Shown here: positions 43,107-51,544 of the stretch, in pieces | Layout of the letters: every line of letters starts with the position of its first letter | How positions within the stretch are numbered: position 1 is the first letter of the stretch | Origin: Williamsia maris | Lineage (GTDB): Bacteria; Actinomycetota; Actinomycetes; Mycobacteriales; Mycobacteriaceae | NCBI RefSeq assembly: GCF_024171815.1 | Contig: NZ_JAMTCJ010000001.1 | Coordinates: 248,001 to 312,000 of the forward strand | Reading direction: 5' to 3' | Length of the DNA stretch: 64,000 nt | Made by a program: the position numbers and the translations under genes | Notes under the pieces: generated by a model | Seen by the model: only the letters and a program-made list of their open reading frames with translations | Told to the model about the DNA's origin: nothing | Databases searched by the model: none

Positions 43107-43739
43107 TCAAGGGTCGGGAGACGGTTGCGCTCCCTGGAAGCCGGACCAGAGCAGGTTCGTCAGATGGTCGACGAGTTCGTCACGATCCATGGTGCGCTCG
43201 CGAACCCACCATCCCACAGTGACCGAGATCGCGCCGATGAGAGCGCGTGCCCACGGACCGGCCGCGCGGACGTCGCTCCCCAGGGTCGCGAACCCCTGCT
43301 CCAGCAACGTCTCCAGGTATCCGGTGATCGCCGAGTGGCCCACCCCTCGATGCATCTGCGGCATCAGCACCGGCGCCAGCGACGACTCGCTCTCGACCCA
43401 CTCGACCAGGACCTCGACCGCGGCACGCGTTGCGGCCTGCAGGTCGGGCGCGCCGGTGACCGCCGCACCGAGATGGCCGGTGATCCGAGCCGTGTGTCGT
43501 CGCGTCAGCGACGCGACGAGGTCGTCCTTGTCCTCGAAGACCGCGTAGACGGCCGACCGGGTCAGGCCGGCCAGGTCGGCCACCTGACCGAGGCTGAACT
43601 CGATGCCGTTGACGCCGATCGCCGACTCGGCGGCGTCGAGGAGTGTTTCGCGACGTGCGAGGAGGTCCACGCCGGGTCCCGGCGGGCGGCCGCGGGTGCG
43701 ACGGACATCGTCGGGTCGACTCACCGCATCCGATGTCAC
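43107..43739 (-). CDS. TetR family transcriptional regulator
   Basis: 210 residues from the GTG at 43739 (GTG 43724 also possible). TetR helix-turn-helix: ETLLDAAESAIGVNGIEFSLGQVADLAGLTRSAVYAVFEDKDDLVASL, followed by an all-helical ligand domain. The frame is open well upstream through the tRNA gene in antisense, which is not coding. First gene of a same-strand run TetR - SRPBCC/DUF5995 - MMPL, so likely a local regulator of that putative export operon. Confidence 0.85.
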   Translation of the reverse strand: MTSDAVSRPDDVRRTRGRPPGPGVDLLARRETLLDAAESAIGVNGIEFSLGQVADLAGLTRSAVYAVFEDKDDLVASLTRRHTARITGHLGAAVTGAPDLQAATRAAVEVLVEWVESESSLAPVLMPQMHRGVGHSAITGYLETLLEQGFATLGSDVRAAGPWARALIGAISVTVGWWVRERTMDRDELVDHLTNLLWSGFQGAQPSPDP

Positions 43740-43824
43740 GCCCGACAGTCTCTCACCTCGTCGGCGGGTCGATGCGCGACCGTGAGATTCTGGTTGTCGG
43801 CCGCATGGACGTCGCGAGCCGAGC

Positions 43825-43898
43825 GCCCCCATAGCCCAATTGGCAGAGGCAGCGGACTTAAAATCCGCCCAGTGTCGGTTCGAGTCCGACTGGGGGCA
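43825..43898 (+). tRNA. tRNA-Leu (anticodon UAA), short variable loop
   Basis: 74-nt cloverleaf without encoded CCA. Acceptor GCCCCCA (43825-43831) pairs with TGGGGGC (43891-43897), discriminator A. The anticodon stem GCGGA/TCCGC encloses loop CTTAAAA, anticodon TAA (43859-43861). T arm GTCGG-TTCGAGT-CCGAC. The variable region is only about five bases, whereas bacterial tRNA-Leu usually has a long type II arm. Leu is assigned from the anticodon. Confidence 0.85.
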
Positions 43899-44020
43899 CT
43901 GGTCGTCGCCCCGACGGGTCGGGCACCTGCGTCGCATCGGTGGGCCATCACCCGCGACACCGAACGGACCGGTGACCACCGCACTCGCGGTCCACCGCAC
44001 GACCATCGAAAGGCGCACCC

Positions 44021-44785
44021 GTGTCGACAGAACTGGCCTCCACCACCGCCCTCGTGACCGGAGCGAGCAGTGGCATCGGAGCCGCGACCGCCCGGTCGCT
44101 CGCCGCCCGTGGCGCACGGGTGGCGCTCGTCGCGCGCCGCCGTGACCGCCTGGATCAGGTGGTCGCCGACATCACCGACGCGGGCGGCAGCGCGTTCGCG
44201 GTCGAGGCCGACCTGACCGACGAGGCGCGGGCGCAGGCAGCCGTGCACAGCGTCGTCGCGGAATCGGGGCGGCTCGACATCCTCGTGAACAACGCGGGAC
44301 TGATGCTGTCGGGCCCCATCGCCGATGCGCCCGACGGTGAGTGGGACCGCATGCTGGACATCAACGTTCGTGGACTGCTGTACGTCACACGGGCTGCGAT
44401 CGGACATCTCACCGACGCCGCGAGAGACTCCCCGCGCGGTGTGGCCGACATCGTCACCATCAGCTCCACGGCCGGCCGGGTCGCGCGCCCGGGCACCGGG
44501 ATCTACAGCCTGACCAAGTTCGGGGTCAATGCGTTCAGCGAGTCACTACGCCAGGAGTTGCTGGCCGCGCGGATTCGCGTGGGGGTCGTGGAGCCGGGAA
44601 CCGTCGACACCGAGTTGCTCGACCACGTACGCGACGGTGCCCGGGAGGCGATGCGGGCGAACGTCGATGCCATCGTGCCGTTGCGACCCGACGACATCGC
44701 CGACGCGGTCACCTACATGGTGACGAGGGATCGCCGAGTGGCAGTGAACGAGATGCTGGTCCGCTCGGCAGAACAGACCTGGTGA
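44021..44785 (+). CDS. SDR family oxidoreductase
   Basis: 254 residues. Classical SDR: cofactor loop TGASSGIG, ARRRDRL after strand 2 (favouring NADP(H)), DLTD, NNAG, the catalytic Ser in ISST and YSLTK. The substrate cannot be inferred. GTG start at 44021. It lies downstream of the tRNA gene with about 120 bp between and ends just before the convergent small membrane gene. Confidence 0.9.
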   Translation: MSTELASTTALVTGASSGIGAATARSLAARGARVALVARRRDRLDQVVADITDAGGSAFAVEADLTDEARAQAAVHSVVAESGRLDILVNNAGLMLSGPIADAPDGEWDRMLDINVRGLLYVTRAAIGHLTDAARDSPRGVADIVTISSTAGRVARPGTGIYSLTKFGVNAFSESLRQELLAARIRVGVVEPGTVDTELLDHVRDGAREAMRANVDAIVPLRPDDIADAVTYMVTRDRRVAVNEMLVRSAEQTW

Positions 44786-44789
44786 CGCG

Positions 44790-45137
44790 TCACTCGGCCG
44801 GACGGTCCTCGGTACCGGCGCTCTGAGTCTGCTGTTGCTGCTGATGCGCCGGGTAAGCGCTGCGGTAGCGGGCCCGACGGAGTCGACTCGATCGCTTCTG
44901 CGCCCCGGGATCCTGTCGCGCCTGCGAATTGATGCGGGTGCCGACCGCGGTCACGCCGAACAGCACCACTGCGACCACCACGGCGATGACGCCGAGGACG
45001 GTGCGCCCGGTCAGCAGACCGACCACACCGAGGGCCACGAGTACGACGCCGAGCGCGCCCGCGAGCGAACCCACCTTGCTCAGCACCGCTGCGTTGCGGG
45101 CATGGGTGATCCGACCGTGTGTGTCGTCGTGAGTCAT
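44790..45137 (-). CDS. two-helix small membrane protein
   Basis: 115 residues. A polar N-terminus, two adjacent membrane helices (about 25-45 and 50-68: LAGALGVVLVALGVVGLL, VLGVIAVVVAVVLFGVTAV), then a basic tail ending in a Gln-rich stretch. AGGAGG lies just before the ATG at 45137. I do not recognise a named family. The palindrome TGAACCAAATGTTCA (45164-45178) upstream suggests specific regulation. It converges on the SDR gene 4 bp away. Confidence 0.7.
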   Translation of the reverse strand: MTHDDTHGRITHARNAAVLSKVGSLAGALGVVLVALGVVGLLTGRTVLGVIAVVVAVVLFGVTAVGTRINSQARQDPGAQKRSSRLRRARYRSAYPAHQQQQQTQSAGTEDRPAE

Positions 45138-45481
45138 GCGTCCTCCTCAGGATCTCCACCAAGTGAACCAAATGTTCAATAATGGAACCCTAGACCAGTA
45201 GCCGATGATTCCGGCCAGCGACCGAGATCACATGAGACCAGATGCACACATCCGGCGACCGGATTACTGGACAGGAAGTTCAAGAACGTCGTCCGAACGG
45301 CGTACCGTTGGGTACTACGACGCGGGAAGCTCCCATGCCCATTCCGGTCGCCCAGACGCGGCGATGTTGTGCGGAGCCCATCGCACGGTCGCAGGTTCAC
45401 AACAGAGCCAGGCCCACCTCGAAACTCTCACCCACTGCGCCGATCCGACGGCAGCGGACGAATTCTCAGTTCAGGAGTCAT
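45138..45481. other. 344-bp intergenic region with an operator-like palindrome
   Basis: No gene called. TGAACCAAATGTTCA (45164-45178) is a 15-bp palindrome with TGAAC/GTTCA arms, placed 27 bp upstream of the two-helix membrane gene. The right half runs into the DUF6480 gene; an in-frame ATG at 45334 would extend that protein but the extension shows no family features. The region is slightly less GC-rich than the coding sequence around it. Confidence 0.4.
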
Positions 45482-45724
45482 ATGACCACCGAGCCCAACC
45501 CGTACAAGCCCGACGCCGACCTCGAGTCCGGCGGCGAACTCGCCCCGGGCGCGACGCCCCCCGACAGCGGATCGACCTCGCTGGAGTCGGACGGCCGTCA
45601 GACCGTGCCGAAGCGGTTCTCCCCCACCATCATCACGGTGATGATCATCGTGGGCATCATCATTGTTCTCGCGGTCGCCGGCGGAATCGCAGTGATCTTC
45701 GACGCATTCCAGCTGTTCACCTAG
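45482..45724 (+). CDS. DUF6480-like small membrane protein
   Basis: 80 residues. The start reads PNPYKPDADLESGGELAPGATPPDSGSTS, close to the Pro/Gly pattern of DUF6480 proteins, then a basic stretch and one membrane helix (IITVMIIVGIIIVLAVAGGIAVIF). CAGGAG precedes the ATG. DUF6480 proteins are common small actinobacterial proteins without known function. I prefer this start to ATG 45334, in the same frame. It faces the convergent oxidoreductase gene at 45734. Confidence 0.72.
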   Translation: MTTEPNPYKPDADLESGGELAPGATPPDSGSTSLESDGRQTVPKRFSPTIITVMIIVGIIIVLAVAGGIAVIFDAFQLFT

Positions 45725-45733
45725 CCGCGCGGT

Positions 45734-46594
45734 TCAGGCCTCGAAACCGTGGATGACCGCGGCCATGTCGCTGTCGCTGTAACCGGCGTCGGATGCGGCC
45801 GCGAATCGTGAGCGGATGGCCCGCATGACCGATGCGTCCATGCCCGCACCCTCCATGGCGTCGGCGATGAGGCCGCTGTCCTTGGTGGCGCCATCCAGGG
45901 CGAATGAGGGGTCCAACGAACCGGTGATCATCGCGTCGCCCTTCAGCTGCGCGTAGCCGCAGTCGAGCGGGCCGCCGCTGATGGAGTCGAGGAACTGACG
46001 CGGATCGATCTCGAGATGCTGCGCCATTCCCACCGCCTGTGCAGTCGCGGTCGTGATCGACAGCACCCACGAGTTGGCGACCAGCTTGAGGCGATGCCCG
46101 TCACCGGCCTTCTCACCGACCCACACCGTCGTCGAGCCGATCGCGTCGAACAGCGGTGCCACCTGATCGCGCACGTCGACCGGACCGCCCGCGAGCACGG
46201 TGAGGGCGCCGTTCTCGGCGGGTGCGCGTGTCCCCAAGACCGGGGCATCGACGAACGTGACGTCATGCTCGCTCGCCAGAGAGGCCAGACGCTCCGTACC
46301 GGCGATGCCGACGGTGCTGGTCTGCACCCACGGCACGCCGTCTGCGATGGCATCGATGGCCTCGCTCATCACTGCTTCGACCGATTCGACGTCGAACAAC
46401 ATGGTCACGACGATGTCGGCGTCGCGAACAGCGTCGGACGGATCGGTGGCCACCCGCGCCCCGGCCTCACCGAGGTCGGTGGTCTTGTCCACCGACCGGT
46501 TCCAGACGGTCACATCGAGTCCGGCGCGCAGCATGCTCCGCGCCATTCCCGCTCCCATCAGACCGGTTCCCAACAGAGCCACTCGCAACGTCAT
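45734..46594 (-). CDS. NAD(P)-dependent beta-hydroxyacid dehydrogenase family protein
   Basis: 286 residues. N-terminal Rossmann domain LLGTGLMGAGMARSMLRAGLDVTVWNRS, matching the 3-hydroxyisobutyrate/6-phosphogluconate dehydrogenase-type family; a substrate-binding block is in PVLGTRAPAENGALTVLAGG and a catalytic Lys context in GDGHRLKLVANSWVL. The helical C-terminal domain follows. Family members oxidise beta-hydroxyacids or reduce imines; the substrate is not determined. Divergent from an SDR gene with about 75 bp between. Confidence 0.85.
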   Translation of the reverse strand: MTLRVALLGTGLMGAGMARSMLRAGLDVTVWNRSVDKTTDLGEAGARVATDPSDAVRDADIVVTMLFDVESVEAVMSEAIDAIADGVPWVQTSTVGIAGTERLASLASEHDVTFVDAPVLGTRAPAENGALTVLAGGPVDVRDQVAPLFDAIGSTTVWVGEKAGDGHRLKLVANSWVLSITTATAQAVGMAQHLEIDPRQFLDSISGGPLDCGYAQLKGDAMITGSLDPSFALDGATKDSGLIADAMEGAGMDASVMRAIRSRFAAASDAGYSDSDMAAVIHGFEA

Positions 46595-46668
46595 CAGATC
46601 TACCTTTCGTCGACACCGACTACCGTTGTACCCGTCCGCACCTCAGCACGGCGAAAGCGCGAAACCAC

Positions 46669-47496
46669 ATGGCGAAGACGATCGTGATCACCGGGGCAAG
46701 TGACGGCATCGGCGCATCGGCGGCGAAACAGTTGTCCGACAAGGGCGACGAGGTCATCGTCGTCGGACGCTCCGCCGAGAAGACGAAGGCAGTGGCGGGT
46801 TCCATCGGCGCACAGTTCCACGTCGCCGATTTCGCCGACCTGTCCGAGGTGCGTGGACTGGCGTCGACGCTGAAGGCGGCGCACCCACGGATCGACGTCC
46901 TGGCGAACAACGCCGGGGGGATGTTCGGACAGCCCGCGCGCACGGTCGACGGCTTCGAGAAGACCTTCCAGGTGAATCACCTCGCGCCGTTCCTGCTCAC
47001 CAACCTTCTGCTCGACACCTTGATCTCCAGTCGCGCGGCGGTCGTCAACACCTCGAGTATCGGCGCCCGACTCTTCGGCGACATCGACATCGACGACCTC
47101 AACAACGAAAAGAACCCCTCACCGCACAAGTCCTACGGCGACAGCAAACTCGAGAACATCCTCTTCACCCGAGAACTCGACCGACGGTTCTCCGACCGCG
47201 GCCTCACCTCGGTGGCGTTCCACCCGGGAAACGTGGCGACGAATTTCGCGTCCGACACGACCAGTCCGATGCGTTTCGTCTACGCGACTCCGTTGCGCCG
47301 ACTTGCCATGATCGGCCCGGACAAGGGCGCGCGGACGCTGGTGTGGCTCGCGCAGGGCACCGCCGGTGAGGACTGGCAGTCCGGCGAGTTCTACATCAAA
47401 CACAAGGTGCGCAAGACCAACAAGCAGGCCTACGACGCCGACCTGGCGCGCCGCCTCTGGGAGGTCAGTGCGGAGATGGTCGGCGTGCCCGCCTGA
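46669..47496 (+). CDS. SDR family oxidoreductase (retinol-dehydrogenase-like)
   Basis: 275 residues. TGASDGIG cofactor loop, NNAGGMFG, the catalytic Ser in VNTSSIG and YGDSKLENILF; the plan is that of the RDH/WWOX-like classical SDRs. A C-terminal basic segment follows. Substrate unknown. A 10-bp-arm inverted repeat (47516-47552) lies between its stop and the next gene. Confidence 0.88.
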   Translation: MAKTIVITGASDGIGASAAKQLSDKGDEVIVVGRSAEKTKAVAGSIGAQFHVADFADLSEVRGLASTLKAAHPRIDVLANNAGGMFGQPARTVDGFEKTFQVNHLAPFLLTNLLLDTLISSRAAVVNTSSIGARLFGDIDIDDLNNEKNPSPHKSYGDSKLENILFTRELDRRFSDRGLTSVAFHPGNVATNFASDTTSPMRFVYATPLRRLAMIGPDKGARTLVWLAQGTAGEDWQSGEFYIKHKVRKTNKQAYDADLARRLWEVSAEMVGVPA

Positions 47497-47515
47497 GCGG
47501 CGCGGACATCGCCAT

Positions 47516-47552
47516 GTGACACCTGCACCGGCGGATCCATGACAGGTGTCAC
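47516..47552. promoter_or_regulatory. inverted repeat GTGACACCTG/CAGGTGTCAC upstream of a membrane protein gene
   Basis: Arms 47516-47525 and 47543-47552 are exact complements with a 17-bp spacer, about 37 bp before the ATG at 47589. The wide spacing suits a dimeric regulator site or a hairpin terminator for the preceding SDR gene. Which one is undecided. Confidence 0.45.
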
Positions 47553-47588
47553 TGTCGCCTCGTCGCCGACCCGACCAGAGTCGGTGAC

Positions 47589-48629
47589 ATGAGATGGCGT
47601 CGCAATCCCGTTGTCGGACTGTTCTTCCTGGCTCCCCTGATCGCCGAGTTCTTCCTCGGCGATTTCCCGATCTACCTGCTGCCGCTGATCCTGCCGCTCT
47701 CGCTCTGGTACGGCGCCGGAGCGGTGATGATCCGTGAGGTCACGCGCAGACTCGACCGGGGATGGCCCACGATCCTGCTGCTCGGACTCGCATTCGGCGT
47801 CGCGGAGGAGGGACTGCTGACGATGTCGCTGTTCAACCCGGACTACGCCGACCTCCGCCTCCTGGACTCCGGCCACATCGCCGCGCTCGGGATCGGACTG
47901 CCCTGGACCATTTTCGTCCTGAGCCTGCATGTCCTGTGGAGCGTGGCCGCGCCCATCGCGTTGATCGAGGAGGCCCAACCTGATCGACGAACCACCCCAT
48001 GGCTGAGCAACCGGGCGCTGACGGTGATCGGCGTGCTCCTCGTTCTCGGCGCCGGGGTCACCTTCGCCACGAACTACCCGGCTTACGGCGACTTCCTGGC
48101 ATCGCCGGCACAGCTCGTCACCTGCGCGGTGATCGTCGCCGCGCTCGTCGCCCTGGCCGTGAACCTGCCCCGAAGTCAGTCACCGACGACACCGGGCCGC
48201 TTCGCTCCCTCGGCGTGGTCGGTCGCCGGCGTCGTCCTGGTCTGCGCGGGAGCGTTCCAGGTGGCGGGCCACACCGGCATCGCGTGGGTCGCGGTTCCCG
48301 GGATGGTGGTGTCACTCGCCGTGCTCGGAGCGTCGGTCGCCTGGTGGTCGCGGTCCGCCGAATGGACCGCGAACCACCGGTTGGCCGTCGCCGCCGGTCT
48401 CGTACTGACCTACACCTGGCGCGCATTCTTCGGCGGGTACGGCACCGGAGCCGGCGAGCTCGTGGTCAGCCTGGTGAGCTATGTCGTGTATGCCATTGCT
48501 GCGGTGACGATCCTGATCGTGTGTTCTCGCAGGATCGGACGCGCCGCCGAGGAGATCAGGACATCGTCGCCTTCTGCTCGCCGTCGGCATCGGCGTCGCT
48601 CACCAGTGGACGCCACAGCGCCCAGATGA
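47589..48629 (+). CDS. multi-helix membrane protein with CPBP-like EE motif (unassigned)
   Basis: 346 residues and about nine hydrophobic helices, ending in an Arg-rich tail. Two acidic motifs stand out: FGVAEEGLLT in an early helix and IALIEEAQ, with a His between (SLHVLWSV); this loosely recalls CPBP/CAAX intramembrane proteases (EExxxR, FxxxH, HxxxN/D), but the Arg after EE is missing. I do not assign a family. Its 3' end overlaps the convergent 108-residue gene by 74 bp. Confidence 0.65.
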   Translation: MRWRRNPVVGLFFLAPLIAEFFLGDFPIYLLPLILPLSLWYGAGAVMIREVTRRLDRGWPTILLLGLAFGVAEEGLLTMSLFNPDYADLRLLDSGHIAALGIGLPWTIFVLSLHVLWSVAAPIALIEEAQPDRRTTPWLSNRALTVIGVLLVLGAGVTFATNYPAYGDFLASPAQLVTCAVIVAALVALAVNLPRSQSPTTPGRFAPSAWSVAGVVLVCAGAFQVAGHTGIAWVAVPGMVVSLAVLGASVAWWSRSAEWTANHRLAVAAGLVLTYTWRAFFGGYGTGAGELVVSLVSYVVYAIAAVTILIVCSRRIGRAAEEIRTSSPSARRRHRRRSPVDATAPR

Positions 48630-48882
48630 CGAACACCGCGGCGACCACCACCATGATCAGCCCGACCCAGGTGTTGGCATCGGTGCCCGCGGCCATGTCG
48701 ACGCGATTCGCGTCGCGGGGTTGGTGTTCACGGGTACCGAAGGCGTCGGGCATCAGGCCGGCGAGGACCAACAGGACGCCGTAGATCCCGATGAGGGCGG
48801 CGATGATGTTCCGGATGTCGAACAGCCGGGCCAGGATCCGGGTCTTCCGACTGGCGCCGGGCGTGGTGTCGGGGGTGATCAT
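48556..48882 (-). CDS. small membrane protein in the galactose symporter operon
   Basis: 108 residues, two membrane helices (NIIAALIGIYGVLLVLAGLM and WVGLIMVVVAAVFVIWALW). AGGAG lies just before the ATG at 48882. It follows the SSS symporter gene by 24 bp on the same strand and is probably translated from its mRNA. Small membrane partners downstream of sodium:solute symporters are frequent in actinobacteria; a role as an accessory subunit is inference. Confidence 0.72.
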   Translation of the reverse strand: MITPDTTPGASRKTRILARLFDIRNIIAALIGIYGVLLVLAGLMPDAFGTREHQPRDANRVDMAAGTDANTWVGLIMVVVAAVFVIWALWRPLVSDADADGEQKATMS

Positions 48883-48906
48883 GATGACTCCTGATCTCGT
48901 GAGACG

Positions 48907-50610
48907 TCAGTGGAAGACGAGGTTGAGTGCGAGGACGAGCACGAGCCCCACACCGGCCAGCGGCACCGGCCGCTTGAACCACGGGTTGTTCGCGTCCTCG
49001 GGATCGGTGAAGTGCGACTTCGGCGTCTCCGAATAGACGAGGCCGACCAGCGCGGCCACCGGTTTCGCGGTGGTCACCGTGCTGACGGAGACGCTGACCG
49101 CAATGTCGACCACGAACGCCGCCGACGCCGCGACGAACGGCATACCCTGCCCCGGGAGGTTGATCACCCCGACCTTCGAGAGGATGAAAACTGTCACGGC
49201 GGAGAGGGTTCCGGCCACCAACCCCATCCAGCCGGCCGTCGGGGTCATCTTCTTCCAGAACATGCCCAACAGGAACGTCGCGAACAACGGCGCGTTGAAG
49301 AACCCGAACAGGGTCTGCAGATAATCCATCAGGTTGGAGTAACCGGATGCGATCAGTGCGGTGAAGATCGCCAGGATCGTCGCACCGACGGTGGCGAGAC
49401 GGCCGACGCCGATGTAGTAGTTGTCCGGCTTGTTCTTCACGATGTACTGCTGCCAGATGTCGTAGCTGAACACGGTGTTGAACGCCGAGATGTTGGCCGC
49501 CATGCCGGCCATGAACGACGCGATCAGCCCGGCCACGGCCACACCGAGCAGGCCGTTGGGCAGGATGTCGCGGATCATCAGCAACATCGCGTCGTTGTAG
49601 GTGACGCCACCGGCGTTGGGGCCGTTCTTGAGCGAGATCATGTCGCCGACGACCGCTGCGCAGATCATGCCCGGCACCACCACGACGAACGGGATGAACA
49701 TCTTCGGGATGGCGCCGATGATGGGGGCGCGGCGCGAGGCGGACATCGACTTCGAGGCCATGGCGCGTTGCACCTCGACGAAGTTGGTGGTCCAGTACCC
49801 GAACGACAGCACGAAACCGAGTCCGAACACGATGCCGATCACCGACCAGACGGGACTGTCGAAGCCGCTCAGGGCATTTCCGGGCCACGACGACATCTGG
49901 TCGCCCACGGTGGCGGTCACCTTGCCATCGGTGGTGGTGGCCACGATCTTCTCTTTCATCCCGTTCCAGCCACCGACCTTGATCAGACCGATCACCGTCA
50001 ACGGCACCAGCGCCGCGAGGATGACGAAAAACTGCAACACCTCGTTGTAGATCGCTGCCGACAGGCCGCCGAGCGCGGTGTAGGTCAGCACGATCGCCGC
50101 CGCGGCGATGAGCGAGACCCATTGGCTCCAGCCCAGGATCACGTTGACGACGGTCGCCAGCAGATACAGGTTGACCCCCGCGATGAGCACCTGGGCCACC
50201 GCGAAGCTGATCGCGTTCACCAGGTGCGCGCCGGTGCCGAAGCGACGCCGCATGAACTCGGGAACGCTGCGCACCTTGGAGCCGTAGTAGAACGGCATCA
50301 TCACGACGCCGAGGAACAGCATCGCGGGGATGGCACCGATCCAGTAGTAGTGCATCGTCGCGAGGCCGATCTGCGCGCCGTTGGCTGACATGCCCATGAT
50401 CTCGACCGCGCCGAGATTGGCCGAGACGAAGGCGATCCCGGTGACCCAGGCCGGCAGTCGGCGACCGGAGAGGAAGAAGTCCAGGCTCGACGAGATCTGG
50501 CTGCGTGCCAGATAACCGATCCCCAGCACGAACACGAAGTAGAGCGCGATGAACACGTAGTCCAGGGCTCCGGCATCGAGGCGGAGCACGTTGCCCGACG
50601 CGAGGTTCAT
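48907..50610 (-). CDS. sodium:solute symporter (SSS/SGLT-like), probable galactose uptake
   Basis: 567 residues, about fourteen helices of the SSS (LeuT-like) fold: LDYVFIALYFVFVLGIGYLARSQISSSLDFFLSGRRLPAWVTGIAFVSANLGAVEIMGM, with the Na+-site region ANISAFNTVFSYDIW. AAGGAG lies seven bases before the ATG at 50610. It is divergent from deoR-galT-galK, so it most likely imports galactose or a related sugar with Na+; that substrate is inferred from context, supported by its similarity to SGLT-type sugar symporters. Followed by a small membrane gene. Confidence 0.88.
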   Translation of the reverse strand: MNLASGNVLRLDAGALDYVFIALYFVFVLGIGYLARSQISSSLDFFLSGRRLPAWVTGIAFVSANLGAVEIMGMSANGAQIGLATMHYYWIGAIPAMLFLGVVMMPFYYGSKVRSVPEFMRRRFGTGAHLVNAISFAVAQVLIAGVNLYLLATVVNVILGWSQWVSLIAAAAIVLTYTALGGLSAAIYNEVLQFFVILAALVPLTVIGLIKVGGWNGMKEKIVATTTDGKVTATVGDQMSSWPGNALSGFDSPVWSVIGIVFGLGFVLSFGYWTTNFVEVQRAMASKSMSASRRAPIIGAIPKMFIPFVVVVPGMICAAVVGDMISLKNGPNAGGVTYNDAMLLMIRDILPNGLLGVAVAGLIASFMAGMAANISAFNTVFSYDIWQQYIVKNKPDNYYIGVGRLATVGATILAIFTALIASGYSNLMDYLQTLFGFFNAPLFATFLLGMFWKKMTPTAGWMGLVAGTLSAVTVFILSKVGVINLPGQGMPFVAASAAFVVDIAVSVSVSTVTTAKPVAALVGLVYSETPKSHFTDPEDANNPWFKRPVPLAGVGLVLVLALNLVFH

Positions 50611-50670
50611 TCGACAACTCCTTTGTTGGCGGTGAGCTGGGTCACTAGCCCAGACAACCTCACACATTTC

Positions 50671-50709
50671 CGAACAATTAGCAACACCGACGATGTTTGA
50701 TACTGTTCG
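50671..50709. promoter_or_regulatory. four-half-site DeoR-type operator in the gal divergent region
   Basis: CGAACAATTAGCAACA (50671-50686) and TGTTTGATACTGTTCG (50694-50709) form an imperfect 16-bp inverted repeat with a 7-bp spacer. Each arm holds two TGTT-type half-sites 10 bp apart. It lies between the symporter and deoR starts, a likely operator for the adjacent DeoR-family regulator. Confidence 0.6.
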
Positions 50710-50740
50710 ACCACCGACCCCGCCGATTCAGGAGGTGCTG

Positions 50741-51544
50741 ATGCTCGCAGTCGAGCGCCGCCGCTGGATCCTCGACGCCCTGCAGCGGGACGGCACCGTT
50801 CGGGTCGCCTCTCTCGCAGCCGATCTCGGGGTGTCGGAGATGACCGTCCGCCGCGATCTCGACGCCCTCGACGACCGGGAGGCCCTGCACAAGGTGCACG
50901 GCGGCGCGGTGTCGCGGCACAACCGTGGCGAGGAACCGTGGTCGGCGATCAAGGCCACCCAGCAGCGGGCCGAGAAAATTGCGATCGCCCACACCGCACT
51001 CGAACTCATCGAGAACGGGATGACCGTGGCGATCAGTGCGGGCACGACCACACTTGAACTCGCCCGCCTTCTCGGCGAGCGTTCGTCGATCACCGTTGTC
51101 ACGAACTCGATCTCGATCTTCCAGGAACTCACCGATCCCCAGCGCCCCCAGTCCCCGAGCAACCCCGAGGTGTTCCTCACCGGCGGTTCACGCACGCCGT
51201 CGGACGCATTGGTGGGGCCGATCGCCGACGCCGCGCTGTCGACTTTCCGTGTCGACGTGAGTTTCCTGGGCGTGCACGGGGTGGACCCCGAGGCGGGCCT
51301 GACCACACCGAACATCGCCGAGGCGCAGACCAACCGACGGCTCGCGGACATCGGTCGCAGCCTGATCGTCCTCGCCGACCACACCAAGTACCTCGAGGTC
51401 GGTGCGAACGTGATCGCGCCGCTGAGTCGGGTCGACACCCTCGTCACCGACACCGCGTTGCCCGAACCGGCGCGCATCGAGCTCGCCGACCACATCACCG
51501 ACCTGCGCATCGCACCTGTCGACCACGATCGGACACCGACATGA
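50741..51544 (+). CDS. DeoR/GlpR family regulator of the galactose operon
   Basis: 267 residues from the ATG at 50741, five bases after AGGAGG. N-terminal DeoR helix-turn-helix (RRRWILDALQRDGTVRVASLAADLGVSEMTVRRDLDALDDREALHKVHGGA) and a C-terminal sugar-phosphate-isomerase-like effector domain (ISAGTTTLELARLL, VFLTGGSRTPSD, LADHTKY). Such regulators usually repress until a phosphorylated sugar binds; galactose-1-phosphate would be an attractive inducer here. Its stop overlaps the galT ATG (ATGA). Confidence 0.92.
   Translation: MLAVERRRWILDALQRDGTVRVASLAADLGVSEMTVRRDLDALDDREALHKVHGGAVSRHNRGEEPWSAIKATQQRAEKIAIAHTALELIENGMTVAISAGTTTLELARLLGERSSITVVTNSISIFQELTDPQRPQSPSNPEVFLTGGSRTPSDALVGPIADAALSTFRVDVSFLGVHGVDPEAGLTTPNIAEAQTNRRLADIGRSLIVLADHTKYLEVGANVIAPLSRVDTLVTDTALPEPARIELADHITDLRIAPVDHDRTPT

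Noticed and set aside
43825-43898. tRNA gene as a phage or island attachment site
   Set aside because: No integrase, direct repeat or foreign-composition segment is found on either side.
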